Of a DNA stretch of 64,000 bases, positions 53,675 through 61,965 are shown piece after piece. A program made the position numbers and the translations under genes. The first letter of the stretch is position 1. The number at the start of each line of letters is the position of its first letter. The notes beneath the pieces are model-generated. The model searched no databases. It was given only the letters and a program-made list of their open reading frames with translations, and was not told where the DNA came from. The stretch is from Micromonospora sp. WMMD980 (GTDB taxonomy: Bacteria > Actinomycetota > Actinomycetes > Mycobacteriales > Micromonosporaceae), in the NCBI RefSeq assembly GCF_029626035.1, contig NZ_JARUBE010000003.1, positions 2,976,001 through 3,040,000 of the forward strand, given 5' to 3'.

Positions 53675-54608
53675 CGGGCACCCGTTCCACCTCGGCCACC
53701 GCCGCCACCACCTCGTCGACCCCGATGGCAGCCAGAGCCGGGTGCGTTCCTACACCCGCCGGGTCCGGGACCGGTCCGGGACGCTCGGTGACGCCGAGCG
53801 CCCGGTGCCGGGGCCGGTCCGCCGGCGGGCCCCAGTGCGCCGCCGGCACCGGGCCGAACAGCACCACCGAGGCGGTGCCGTAGCCGGTGGCGAGGTGGGC
53901 CACGCCGGTGTCGCCGCTGACCACCAGCCGCGCGTCGGCGACCAGCGCGGCCAACTCGGCCAGCCCGGTCCGGCCGGCCAGCACCGCCGACGGCGGCAAC
54001 CCGGCGTCCGCGGCCACCCGGGCCGCCAGCGTCCGCTCGTCCGCCGAGCCGGTGAGCACCACCCGGTGCCCGCCTGCGGCCAGCGCCCGGGCCAGGGCGA
54101 CGAAGCGGTCCGCCGGCCAGCGCTTCGCCGGCACCTTGCCGCCCGCGTGCAGCACCGTCGCCCCGGCGGGTACGCCTGCCGGCGCCGGACGCCGCAACGC
54201 CAGGTCCCCCGGGTCGGCCGCCACGCCGTACGCGTCGAGCAGCCGGCACCAGCGGCGGACCTCGTGCTCGTCGCCGTCCCACACCGGGCCGTCCAGGTGG
54301 CCGGCCGACGGGTTCCGGTAGGCCAGCAGCCGCCCCGGGCGGGTGGCGGCCAGCGCCCGGTGCGACTCGGGCCCCCGGCCGTGCAGGTTCACCGCCACCT
54401 CCGGCGCCGGACCGCGCCACCCGATCCGGTGCGGCCCCGTGGTGGGCAGCAGCCGGTCGACCGCGCCGGTCAGCTCGACCAGCGGCGCCAGCCACGCCGG
54501 GGCGGCGAGCACCAGCTCCCGCCCGGGCAGCCCGGCGCGCAGGCCGCGCAGCGCCGGGACCGCGGTGGCCAGGTCACCGACGCCCAGCGCGCGCAGCACG
54601 AGGATCAC
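53658..54608 (-). CDS. GT9 heptosyltransferase-like glycosyltransferase
   Basis: This GT9 (WaaC/WaaF-like GT-B) protein has 316 residues. It begins ILVLRALGVGDLATAVPALRGLR; the donor-binding C-domain has VLHAGGKVPAKRWPADRFVALAR and SGDTGVAHLATGYGTASVVLFGP, both heptosyltransferase hallmarks. GTG 54608 overlaps the SDR stop (GTGA). ADP-heptose is the likely donor, given the biosynthetic genes in the same operon; the acceptor is unknown. Confidence 0.88.
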   Translation of the reverse strand: MILVLRALGVGDLATAVPALRGLRAGLPGRELVLAAPAWLAPLVELTGAVDRLLPTTGPHRIGWRGPAPEVAVNLHGRGPESHRALAATRPGRLLAYRNPSAGHLDGPVWDGDEHEVRRWCRLLDAYGVAADPGDLALRRPAPAGVPAGATVLHAGGKVPAKRWPADRFVALARALAAGGHRVVLTGSADERTLAARVAADAGLPPSAVLAGRTGLAELAALVADARLVVSGDTGVAHLATGYGTASVVLFGPVPAAHWGPPADRPRHRALGVTERPGPVPDPAGVGTHPALAAIGVDEVVAAVAEVERVPGAVAA

Positions 54609-55306
54609 GGGTACGAGGACTCCCGCTCGGCGCAGACCACCATCTCGCGGACCGCGCAACCGGGCGGCTGGGAGAGCGCGAACATCACCGCCGCGGCGGT
54701 GTCGGCCGGCTCGTTGAGCGCCGCGTCGGGACCGGGACGGTACTGCGCGTCCCGCTCGTCGAAGAAGGCGGTGCGCATGCCGCCGGGGACGAGCAGGGTC
54801 ACCCCGACCGCGCCGGCCAACTCGGCGGCGAGCGCCCGGGTGAAGCCGACCACCCCGAACTTGGCCGCGCAGTACGCGGTGGCGTCGCCCACCGCCTTGA
54901 CGCCGAGCGTCGAGGCGACGGTGACGATGGTGCCCCGGGACTCCTCCAGGAAGGGCAGCGCGGCCCGGATCACCGCCGCGGTCGCCAGCAGGTCCACCGT
55001 GACGATCCGCTCCCAGGTCTCCGCCGGCACGTCGGCCAACTTTCCGGGCACGTCCATTCCGGCGGCGGCGACCACGCCGTCCAGTCCGCCCGCGCGTCGC
55101 GCGAGTTCCCGGGTGGCGGACTCGGCGGCTCGGGTGTCGGCCAGGTCGCACTCCACCCACGGCACCCCGTCGGCGGGGCGCTGCCGGTCCAGCACCAGGG
55201 GCCGGCCACCGGCGGCGGCGACCGCCGTGACCACCGCCGCGCCGAGACCGCTGGATCCGCCGGTGACCAGCACGGTGGGCCCGGCGCCGGGCACGCCGGC
55301 GCTCAT
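54605..55306 (-). CDS. Classical short-chain dehydrogenase/reductase
   Basis: This 233-residue SDR has the cofactor motif VTGGSSGLGAA and catalytic YCAAK (with Ser in VASTLG). It is too short and lacks the extended-SDR pattern of HldD, the ADP-heptose 6-epimerase, so it is not an obvious epimerase. It lies between hldE-like and GT9 genes, 28 bp after hldE and overlapping GT9 by 4 nt. It may oxidise or reduce the heptose or an acceptor. Confidence 0.88.
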   Translation of the reverse strand: MSAGVPGAGPTVLVTGGSSGLGAAVVTAVAAAGGRPLVLDRQRPADGVPWVECDLADTRAAESATRELARRAGGLDGVVAAAGMDVPGKLADVPAETWERIVTVDLLATAAVIRAALPFLEESRGTIVTVASTLGVKAVGDATAYCAAKFGVVGFTRALAAELAGAVGVTLLVPGGMRTAFFDERDAQYRPGPDAALNEPADTAAAVMFALSQPPGCAVREMVVCAERESSYP

Positions 55307-55334
55307 GCCGTGCCCGCCCGGACACGTGGTGAGT

Positions 55335-56816
55335 TCATCGTGCTCCCTTCGCTGTGGACCGGACGACCGTCTCCCGGGCGGTCCCCGCACCGGTCACCGT
55401 GCCGGCCGGCCAGCCGGCCCGGGCCGCCGCGATCATGTCGGTGGTGGACCGCCCGTCCAGGTACGGCACCACCACCGTGTGCCCGCCCCAGCGGGCCAGG
55501 ATCTCCGACTCGGGCAGCGTCTGGTCGCCGCCGCCGCTGGCGTAGTCGCCGCCCTTGACCCAGATGTCCGGGCGCAGCCACGACAGCGCCGCGTGCGGCG
55601 TCGGCTCGTCGAAGATCAGCACCGCGTCGACGCAGCCGAGCGCGGCGAGCAGCCGGCTCCGGTCACCCTGCGGCACGACCGGACGCTCCGGCCCCTTGAG
55701 CCCGGCCACCCCGGCGTCGGAGTTGAGGCAGACGATCAGACAGTCACCGAGCTGGCGGGCCGCCTGGAGGGTCGCCACGTGCCCGGCGTGCAGCAGGTCG
55801 AAGCAGCCGCCGGTGGCCACCACGGTGCCGCCGGCCGCGCGTACCCGGGCCACCACCTCACCGGCGGCCCCGGCGCCGATCCGCTCCCCGCCGGCGGCGA
55901 CAACCGCCGGGGCGACCGTCGGCGGCGGCGCCGGCAGCGCGCTGGCCACGCCCCCGCCGGCCACGTACGCCGAGGCCTCGGTGACCGCCTCCTGCACCGC
56001 CTCCGACACCAGCGCGCCCCGGGCCAGCGCGAGTGTGGCCGCGGCGGCGAACCGGTCCCCCGCGCCGCAGGTGTCCCCCTCGGCGGCCGGTGCCGGCACC
56101 ACCAGTGGGGTGGAGCCGGCGTGGCAGAGCAACGCGCCGTCCCCGCCCAGGGTCACCGCGACCGCGCCGGCCTGCCAGCGCCGCCGCAGCGCCTGCGCGC
56201 TACGGGAGGCGTTCGCCAGGCGGGAGCCGCCCGGCGGCGTCTTCGCCAGCTCGCGGGCCTCCGGCTCGTTCGGGGTCGCCAGGTGCACCCCGGGGATCGC
56301 CGCGGGGCCGCGCGGGTGCGGGTCCCAGACCACGGGCGCCCGGGTGGCGGCCAGCGCCGCGCGCAGCGCGGGATGGCCGGCCACACCCCGCCCGTAGTCG
56401 CTGACCAGAATCGCGGACGCGGTGGCGAGCAACCGCAGCACCGCCTCGCTCGGCTCACCCGGCACGCCGGTCGACCCGCCCCGGTCGTGGCGCAGCAGCA
56501 CCCGCCCACGCACCCGCAGCCGGATCTTCTCGGGGGTGGCGCCGGCCAACGGCAGCGCGTACAACTGCACGCCGGCGGCGGCGAGCAGGGTGCCGAGGCG
56601 GGCCCCGCCGGCGTCGTCGGCGACGGCGGTGACCAGCGCGACCTCGGCGCCCTGCGCGGCCGCGAAGACGGCGGCCAGGCCGGCGCCGCCAGGCCGGTCG
56701 ACGGACGTGGTCTCGTCGAGCACCGGCACCGGGGAGTCCGGGCAGAGCCGGTTCACCAGCCCTTCGACGTCGCGGTCCAGCAACGTGTCACCGAGCACCA
56801 CCACGGGTCCCGCCAT
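55335..56816 (-). CDS. hldE: Bifunctional heptose-7-phosphate kinase / heptose-1-phosphate adenylyltransferase (HldE-like)
   Basis: 493 residues in two domains. Residues 1-310 form a PfkB-family kinase (N-terminal VLGDTLLDRDVEG; RPGGAGLAAVFAA; anion hole GDTCGAGDRF with catalytic D254). Residues 325-480 form a nucleotidyltransferase (GGCFDLLHAGHV; HAGH at 343-346; VKGGDYASGG). This is the HldE (RfaE) architecture, making ADP-heptose from heptose 7-phosphate together with GmhB. GAGGAGG precedes ATG 56816. It sits between gmhA and the SDR. Confidence 0.92.
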   Translation of the reverse strand: MAGPVVVLGDTLLDRDVEGLVNRLCPDSPVPVLDETTSVDRPGGAGLAAVFAAAQGAEVALVTAVADDAGGARLGTLLAAAGVQLYALPLAGATPEKIRLRVRGRVLLRHDRGGSTGVPGEPSEAVLRLLATASAILVSDYGRGVAGHPALRAALAATRAPVVWDPHPRGPAAIPGVHLATPNEPEARELAKTPPGGSRLANASRSAQALRRRWQAGAVAVTLGGDGALLCHAGSTPLVVPAPAAEGDTCGAGDRFAAAATLALARGALVSEAVQEAVTEASAYVAGGGVASALPAPPPTVAPAVVAAGGERIGAGAAGEVVARVRAAGGTVVATGGCFDLLHAGHVATLQAARQLGDCLIVCLNSDAGVAGLKGPERPVVPQGDRSRLLAALGCVDAVLIFDEPTPHAALSWLRPDIWVKGGDYASGGGDQTLPESEILARWGGHTVVVPYLDGRSTTDMIAAARAGWPAGTVTGAGTARETVVRSTAKGAR

Positions 56817-56827
56817 GCTCGACCTCC

Positions 56828-57502
56828 TCATCGGGCCTGCACCTCCGGATCCGGGTCGCCGAGCACCACCTCGACACCGGCCCGCACGCCGTCGGCCGGG
56901 GCGCGGCCGGCGAGCGCCGCCGGCAGCGCCTGCTCCACGTACTCGCAGAGCACGTGCACCGCGACCAGGTGCAGTTCCTGCACCACCTGGCTGTCCGGCG
57001 AATCGACGGCGAGGGTGCCGTGGCAGAGGTCGGCCAACGGGTTGGGGGCGGGGCCGGTGAAGGCCCAGGTGCGCAGGCCGGCGTGGTGGGCGGCGGCGGC
57101 AGCGGCGCGGAGGTTGGTGCTGGTGCCGCTGGTGGACATGAGCAGGAGGAGGTCGCCGGGTCGGCCGTGGGCGCGGACCTGGCGGGCGAAGACCTCGTCG
57201 TAGCCGTAGTCGTTGCCGATGGCGGTGAGCGCGCTGGTCTCGGCGTGCAGGGCGATGGCGGAGAGGGGTTGGCGGTCGTCGCGGAGCTTGCCGACGAGCT
57301 CGGCGGTGAGGTGTTGGGCCTCGGCGGCGCTGCCGCCGTTGCCGGCCACGAGCAGCCGCCCACCCGCGGCGAGCCGGCGCGCCAGCTCCCCGCCCCAGCC
57401 CGCCAGCAGATCCTCCGCGTCGCGCAGCGGGAGCAGGGCGGCGGCCAGCCGGGTCAGGTGGTCCGCCAGCACCGTCGGACCGGGTGCGGGGGTGGCCGCC
57501 AT
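56828..57502 (-). CDS. gmhA: Sedoheptulose-7-phosphate isomerase (GmhA-like SIS protein)
   Basis: This SIS-domain protein has 224 residues. It carries the GmhA signatures LLVAGNGGSAAEAQHLTAELVG and LLLMSTSGTSTNLRAA, and Glu/His in VVQELHLVAVHVLCEYVE. It would convert sedoheptulose 7-phosphate to D-glycero-D-manno-heptose 7-phosphate, the substrate for the kinase encoded next. Its start and the stop of the upstream GT4 share one base (TGATG), giving coupled translation. Confidence 0.92.
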   Translation of the reverse strand: MAATPAPGPTVLADHLTRLAAALLPLRDAEDLLAGWGGELARRLAAGGRLLVAGNGGSAAEAQHLTAELVGKLRDDRQPLSAIALHAETSALTAIGNDYGYDEVFARQVRAHGRPGDLLLLMSTSGTSTNLRAAAAAAHHAGLRTWAFTGPAPNPLADLCHGTLAVDSPDSQVVQELHLVAVHVLCEYVEQALPAALAGRAPADGVRAGVEVVLGDPDPEVQAR

Positions 57503-58719
57503 CAGGCGACCACCCGGGTGGGCCGGCGCACGGTGGCCACCTCGCCGTAGAGCTCGGCGAGCCGCTCGGCGGCGGTGGCCCAGGAGTAGTGGGTACGGGC
57601 CCGTTCCAGGGCCGCGGTGGCGTAGGCGAAGCGGCGGATCCGGTCGCCGAGCAGGGCGCGGATGGCCGCGCCGAGCGCCGCCGGCTCGCGGGCCGGCACC
57701 AGGTCGCCGGTGCGTCCGGGCACCACCGTGTCGGTCAGCCCGCCGACCGCGGTCCCGACCACGGGCACGCCGCAGGCCATCGCCTCCAGCGGGGTGAGGC
57801 CGAACGGCTCGTACCACGGCGCCGCGACCAGCACGTCCGCCGAGCGGTACCAGCGGGCCATCTCCTCGCGCGGCACCGCGCCGACGAGGCGGACCCGGTC
57901 GGCGATGCCGAGCGAGTCTGCCAGCGCGCGCAGCCGCAGCGCGTACGGATCGGACTCCAGCAGCCCGGCCGGTGGCCCGCCGACCACCACGCACTCGGCG
58001 TCCGGCACCCCGGCGACGGCGCGGATGACGTCCTGGAAGCCCTTGCGCTCCACCAGCCGCCCGACGGTGAGGACGCGGGCCCGGCCGCCGTCGGAGTCGA
58101 CGACCGGGCCCAACGGACCGAACGTGGACAGGTTCACCCCCGACGGCACGACCGTCATCCGGGACCGGGGCACGCCCAGCCGGACCAGCTCGGCCACCTC
58201 GTCCTGGCACTGGGCGACCACCCGGTCCACCGAACGGCCCAGCTCCCGCTCGTGGTCGATGCGGCCCGGCGGGCTGGTGTCCTGGGCGCCCTGGTGGCGA
58301 CGCTTGACCGTGCCGAGCGCGTGGTAGGTCTGCACCACGGGTACGCCGGTGCGGCGGGCCGCGGTGAGCCCGGCCAGGCCGCTCATCCAGAAGTGCGCGT
58401 GCACCACCTCGGGCTGCCAGTCACCGGCGCCCCAGCGGTCGGCCAGCCAGTCGCCGAACGCCGGCATGTAGGGCAGGAGGTCGTCCTTGGCGACCGGCTC
58501 GGCCGGTCCGGCCGGCACGTGCACCACCCGGTAGCCGTCCCGGGTGTGGACGGTGGCCGGCAGGTCCACCGCGTCCAGTCGGGTGTAGACCCGGACGTCG
58601 TGGCCGGCGGCCGCGAGCGCGGCGGAGAGCTCGGCGACATGCGTGTTCTGGCCACCGGCGTCCTCCCCGCCGAGGACGGCGAGCGGGCTGGCGTGTTCCG
58701 AGATCATCGCGATGCGCAT
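57502..58719 (-). CDS. GT4 family glycosyltransferase
   Basis: This GT-B retaining glycosyltransferase has 405 residues. It begins MRIAMISEHASPLAVLGGEDAGGQNTHVAEL (MshA/sucrose-synthase-like N-terminus). The donor domain has VLTVGRLVERKGFQDVI and PWYEPFGLTPLEAMACGVPVVGT, with the E-x7-E motif. It overlaps the next upstream gene by 16 nt. Donor and acceptor are unknown; it probably extends the heptose-containing glycan. Confidence 0.92.
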   Translation of the reverse strand: MRIAMISEHASPLAVLGGEDAGGQNTHVAELSAALAAAGHDVRVYTRLDAVDLPATVHTRDGYRVVHVPAGPAEPVAKDDLLPYMPAFGDWLADRWGAGDWQPEVVHAHFWMSGLAGLTAARRTGVPVVQTYHALGTVKRRHQGAQDTSPPGRIDHERELGRSVDRVVAQCQDEVAELVRLGVPRSRMTVVPSGVNLSTFGPLGPVVDSDGGRARVLTVGRLVERKGFQDVIRAVAGVPDAECVVVGGPPAGLLESDPYALRLRALADSLGIADRVRLVGAVPREEMARWYRSADVLVAAPWYEPFGLTPLEAMACGVPVVGTAVGGLTDTVVPGRTGDLVPAREPAALGAAIRALLGDRIRRFAYATAALERARTHYSWATAAERLAELYGEVATVRRPTRVVA

Positions 58720-59678
58720 ACTTCCTCCTCCAGCAGCCGGTCCCAGTCGGCGAGGAAACGCTCCAGGCCGTAGCGGTCACGGGCGGCGGCCCGGGCCACG
58801 GCGCCCGCCCGGCGGGCGGCCGCCGGGTCGTCCAGCAGACCCCGGGCGGCGTCGACGAGCACGTCGACCCGGGTGGAGAGCGCGCCGGCGGCCGGTGGTA
58901 CCGCCTCCACCGCCTCGGTGGAGGCGAGCGCGACGACCGGCATGCCGATGGTCATCGCCTCGACGAGGCTGAGCCCCAGCGACGTCCACCGGCACAGGTG
59001 CAGATAGGCGCGCCGTCTGCCCAGCTCGGCGTGCATGGCGTGCTGGGGCACGTCGTCGTGGCTGGTGAGCCGGTCCTCGGGGAGCCCCAGGTGGGCGGCC
59101 AGCCCGGCCACCTTCATGCCGTAGACGTCCAAGGGCGCTACCGCCGCGAACCGGGCGAGCAGGTCGGTGCCGGTGACCCGCCAGCGGCGCACCGGCTCGT
59201 TGACGACCACGGCCAGCCGGTCGAGTTCGCCGGTCCACTCCACCGCCGGGTCGACGACACCGTGCTCGACGACCGTGGTGCGGGTGGTCCCGTTGTCCCA
59301 GAACAGCTCGTTGAAGTGCGTGACGTGGGTGAGGAGCAGGTCGTCGCGGTCGGCCATCGGGTGGCGGGTGTTCGGCACGTCGCCCTTCGGGGTGTTGTGC
59401 TCGACGTAGATCGCCGGCACGTCCCGGCCCACCCGGCGGCCCAGCCACTCGCCGGCCAGGTCGAACTCCTCGGGCCGTTGCAGGATCACCAGGTCGACGT
59501 CGGCGCGGGCCAGCTCCTGCGGGGTCACCTCGACGGCGTCGTCCGGCCACGGATAGGTGCGCGCCCGCCCCAGGCCGTACGGGCCCCGGTCCGGGGTGAC
59601 CGGCACCAGGTAGCGGTGCTTGCCGTGCACGAAGGACGTCGTCCAGGAGCCGTGCACGTGCCACAGCAGGATGTTCAT
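58704..59678 (-). CDS. Glycosyltransferase (GT-B, GT1/GT4-like)
   Basis: This 324-residue protein begins MNILLWHVHGSWTTSFVHGKHRYLVP. The C-terminal half has CRWTSLGLSLVEAMTIGMPVVALAST, the donor-site Glu motif of GT-B enzymes. The N-terminal domain is atypical (IYVEHNTPKGDVPNTRHP). It overlaps both neighbours (ATGA with the GmhB-GT9 gene, 16 nt with the GT4). It is a member of the same glycan operon; specificity unknown. Confidence 0.85.
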   Translation of the reverse strand: MNILLWHVHGSWTTSFVHGKHRYLVPVTPDRGPYGLGRARTYPWPDDAVEVTPQELARADVDLVILQRPEEFDLAGEWLGRRVGRDVPAIYVEHNTPKGDVPNTRHPMADRDDLLLTHVTHFNELFWDNGTTRTTVVEHGVVDPAVEWTGELDRLAVVVNEPVRRWRVTGTDLLARFAAVAPLDVYGMKVAGLAAHLGLPEDRLTSHDDVPQHAMHAELGRRRAYLHLCRWTSLGLSLVEAMTIGMPVVALASTEAVEAVPPAAGALSTRVDVLVDAARGLLDDPAAARRAGAVARAAARDRYGLERFLADWDRLLEEEVCASR

Positions 59679-61312
59679 CCGACCACCCCGAGCAGACGCA
59701 ACGCCTCCAGCACCCGACCCGGCTCGACCGCCGAGAGGCAGGGGTGCCCGGGGACCGGGCAGGTGGCGGCGCGGGTGTCGCGGCAGGGCGCGGCGGCGTC
59801 GCCGAGCCGGACCGTGGGCACCCGGTAGGGCCCCCACTGGCCGAACGGGACGGTCGGGGCGAACAGGCTGACCACCGGCACGCCCAGCGCGGCGGCCAGG
59901 TGCGCGGGCCCGGTGTTGCCGACCACCAGCGCGCCGGCCCGGGCGATCACGGCCGCCAGCTCGTCCAACCCGGTCCGGCCGCCCAGGTCGACGCCGCCCG
60001 CCGCGGCGACCCGGGCGGTCAGCTCCCGCTCGTCCGGCCCGCCGGTGACCACGACCCGCAGGCCGGCGGCGCCGAGCACCCGGACCATCCGGGTGGCCAG
60101 CTCGACCGGGCAGGCCCGGGTCTCCACCGAGGACCCCGGGTGCAGCACCACGTAGCCGGGCGGCCCGGCGGCGGCCGGTACCGGTGGCATCCGGTCGGTG
60201 CGCAGTCGTAGTCCGGGTTCGTCGTCGGTGGGCAGGGTGTAGCCGGCGGCGGCGGCGAGGGAGAGGGCGCGTTCGGGTTCGGGTACGCCGACGGGAACGC
60301 GGTGACGCACGTCGAGCAGGGCGCCGGGGTAGTCGTCGCTGATGGCGCTGATGCGGGGTACGCCGGCGAGGCGGAGCAGCAGGGCCAGGGGCAGGGGTGA
60401 CTGGTGGAAGCTGGTGAAGACGACCGCTTCGTCGGCGTGGACGGCGGCGAGGCGGTCGGTGAGCGCGCGCATCGTGTGCGGGTCGACCGGCGGGGCGGGG
60501 GCGTCGATCCAGGGCAGTGGGCATTCGACGATCTCGTCCACGCCGGGGAGCAGTTCGGCGGCGGCGCGGCCGCGGGGGCCGCAGAGCAGCACGACCCGGT
60601 CCGCGCCGGCCGCGACCGCCCGGATGCCGGGGCCGGTCACCAGCACGTCGCCCGCCGCGTCGCTGCGGACCACCAGCACCGTGCCCCGGCCCGGCCGGTG
60701 GTTGCCGGTCGGCGCGGCCACCAGCCGCATTCTTGCCAGCACCGTGTCCACCGCGTCCGGCAGGTCGACGGCGACGGTGGGCGCGGCGGCCACCTCGACG
60801 TCGCGGGTGGCCGGTGTGGGCACCATGACGGCGGCGGCGCCGGCGGCCGCCGCGGCGGCCATGTCGGCGCCGATGTCACCGACCAGCACGCAGCGGCTCG
60901 CGGTGGTGTCCAGCGCGCGGGCGGCCGCGTGCACCATCCCCGGCGCCGGCTTGCGGCAGGCACACCGGTCGGACTCCGCGTGCGGGCAGATCTGCCAGTT
61001 GTCGAACGGCCCGAGCAGTTCCTCCACCCGGGCGTTGACGCGGCGCAGGTCGTCCGCGGTGAAGTGGCCTCGGGCCAGACCGGACTGGTTGGTCACCACC
61101 GCCAGCCGCAGCCCGGCCGCGCGCAGCCGGTCCAGCGCCTCCCGGGCGCCGGGCACCGGGCGGACCTTCTCCGGGTCGCCGTTGTAGGGCACGTCCTCCA
61201 CGAGCGTGCCGTCCCGGTCGAGCAACACCGCCTGATACAGGCCGGACGGGGGCGCGTCAACCGGCTCAACCCCGGCTGACCTGCACTGATCCCGCTCGTG
61301 GTCCCGTCGCAC
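59675..61312 (-). CDS. GmhB phosphatase fused to GT9 heptosyltransferase-like domain
   Basis: 545 residues from GTG 61312 (TTG 61351 is possible). Residues 25-195 form a HAD phosphatase of GmhB type: nucleophile and acid D32/D34 in LLDRDGTLVEDVPY, zinc ligands C109, H111, C117, C119 in CPHAESDRCACRKPAPGM, and GDIGADM. Residues 210-545 form a GT9 glycosyltransferase (VLVVRSDAAGDVLVTGPGIRAV; YVVLHPGSSVETRACP; VVGNTGPAHLAAALGVPVVSLFAP). It combines heptose-bisphosphate dephosphorylation with transfer in one chain. It is the first gene of the operon. Confidence 0.9.
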   Translation of the reverse strand: MRRDHERDQCRSAGVEPVDAPPSGLYQAVLLDRDGTLVEDVPYNGDPEKVRPVPGAREALDRLRAAGLRLAVVTNQSGLARGHFTADDLRRVNARVEELLGPFDNWQICPHAESDRCACRKPAPGMVHAAARALDTTASRCVLVGDIGADMAAAAAAGAAAVMVPTPATRDVEVAAAPTVAVDLPDAVDTVLARMRLVAAPTGNHRPGRGTVLVVRSDAAGDVLVTGPGIRAVAAGADRVVLLCGPRGRAAAELLPGVDEIVECPLPWIDAPAPPVDPHTMRALTDRLAAVHADEAVVFTSFHQSPLPLALLLRLAGVPRISAISDDYPGALLDVRHRVPVGVPEPERALSLAAAAGYTLPTDDEPGLRLRTDRMPPVPAAAGPPGYVVLHPGSSVETRACPVELATRMVRVLGAAGLRVVVTGGPDERELTARVAAAGGVDLGGRTGLDELAAVIARAGALVVGNTGPAHLAAALGVPVVSLFAPTVPFGQWGPYRVPTVRLGDAAAPCRDTRAATCPVPGHPCLSAVEPGRVLEALRLLGVVG

Positions 61313-61377
61313 GGGCGGCGGGTTCCCGACCCCCCGAGGAGTAAACGTCAACTTCGGATACCCGCCGTCGAAGAGAA

Positions 61378-61398
61378 GCTAACCCGGCCGTTGTTAGC
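61378..61398. promoter_or_regulatory. Dyad in the divergent promoter of the heptose operon
   Basis: GCTAAC-N9-GTTAGC, between the GmhB-GT9 gene (-) and the SRPBCC gene (+). It overlaps a TAGCTT -10-like box for the minus-strand operon, so it could be an operator. Confidence 0.4.
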
Positions 61399-61427
61399 GG
61401 GGGCCTGGGCGGGGTACCGAACTTCCT

Positions 61428-61874
61428 GTGGCGGTTGTGGAGAAAGTGATCGACGCGTCTCCGGCGCAGGTCTTCGAGGTGCTGGCTGACGGGTGGACCT
61501 ACAGCGACTGGGTGGTGGGTACCACGCACGTGCGCGACGTCGACGACTCCTGGCCACGGGTGGGGAGCCAACTGCACCACCGGGCCGGCCCCTGGCCGCT
61601 CTCGCTGCAGGACGCGTCCACCGTGCTGGAGTGCCGGCCGTCGGAGCGACTCGTGCTACGCGCCGGTCTCTGGCCGGCCGGCGAGGCGATCGTGGCGTTC
61701 GTCCTGGAGCCGCTGCCCGACGGCCGGACCCGGGTGACCATCGGTGAGGACTTCGCGGCCGGCCCGCTGCGCTGGGTCCGGACCAAGCTGAACGACGTGG
61801 TGCTGCATCTGCGCAACAAGGAGACGCTGGCCCGGCTGTCGGACATCGCGACGCGACAGAGGCCGGAGCGGTGA
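61428..61874 (+). CDS. SRPBCC (polyketide cyclase/START-like) family protein
   Basis: This 148-residue helix-grip protein has VVEKVIDASPAQVFEVLADGWTYSDWVVGTTHV at the start and a hydrophobic ligand-cavity pattern. GTG 61428 is 7 nt after a TACCGA box. It is divergent from the heptose operon and 90 nt upstream of the Ppm1-like gene. The ligand is unknown. Confidence 0.88.
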   Translation: MAVVEKVIDASPAQVFEVLADGWTYSDWVVGTTHVRDVDDSWPRVGSQLHHRAGPWPLSLQDASTVLECRPSERLVLRAGLWPAGEAIVAFVLEPLPDGRTRVTIGEDFAAGPLRWVRTKLNDVVLHLRNKETLARLSDIATRQRPER

Positions 61875-61932
61875 GGTGCCGCTCCCGGGGCGTCACTGCG
61901 AACCCTGGGAAGCGGAGTGGCTACCCTCTCAG

Positions 61933-61965
61933 GTGAACCTGTCGGCCGACCGAGGAAGTCCGTGA
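61933..61965 (+). other. Possible 10-codon upstream ORF coupled to the mannosyltransferase gene
   Basis: A GTG 5 nt after a TACCCT box (61922-61927) opens a frame MNLSADRGSP whose TGA overlaps the next ATG (TGATG). It could be a leaderless coupling ORF. The downstream gene also has its own GAGGA ribosome site, so this is speculative. Confidence 0.3.

Noticed and set aside
54605..55306. Annotation of the SDR as HldD (ADP-heptose epimerase)
   Set aside because: It is a 233-residue classical SDR, whereas HldD is an extended SDR of about 310 residues; motifs do not match.
53454..57203. 1249-codon plus-strand frame across the heptose operon
   Set aside because: Antisense to well-conserved genes; low-complexity composition and no motifs.
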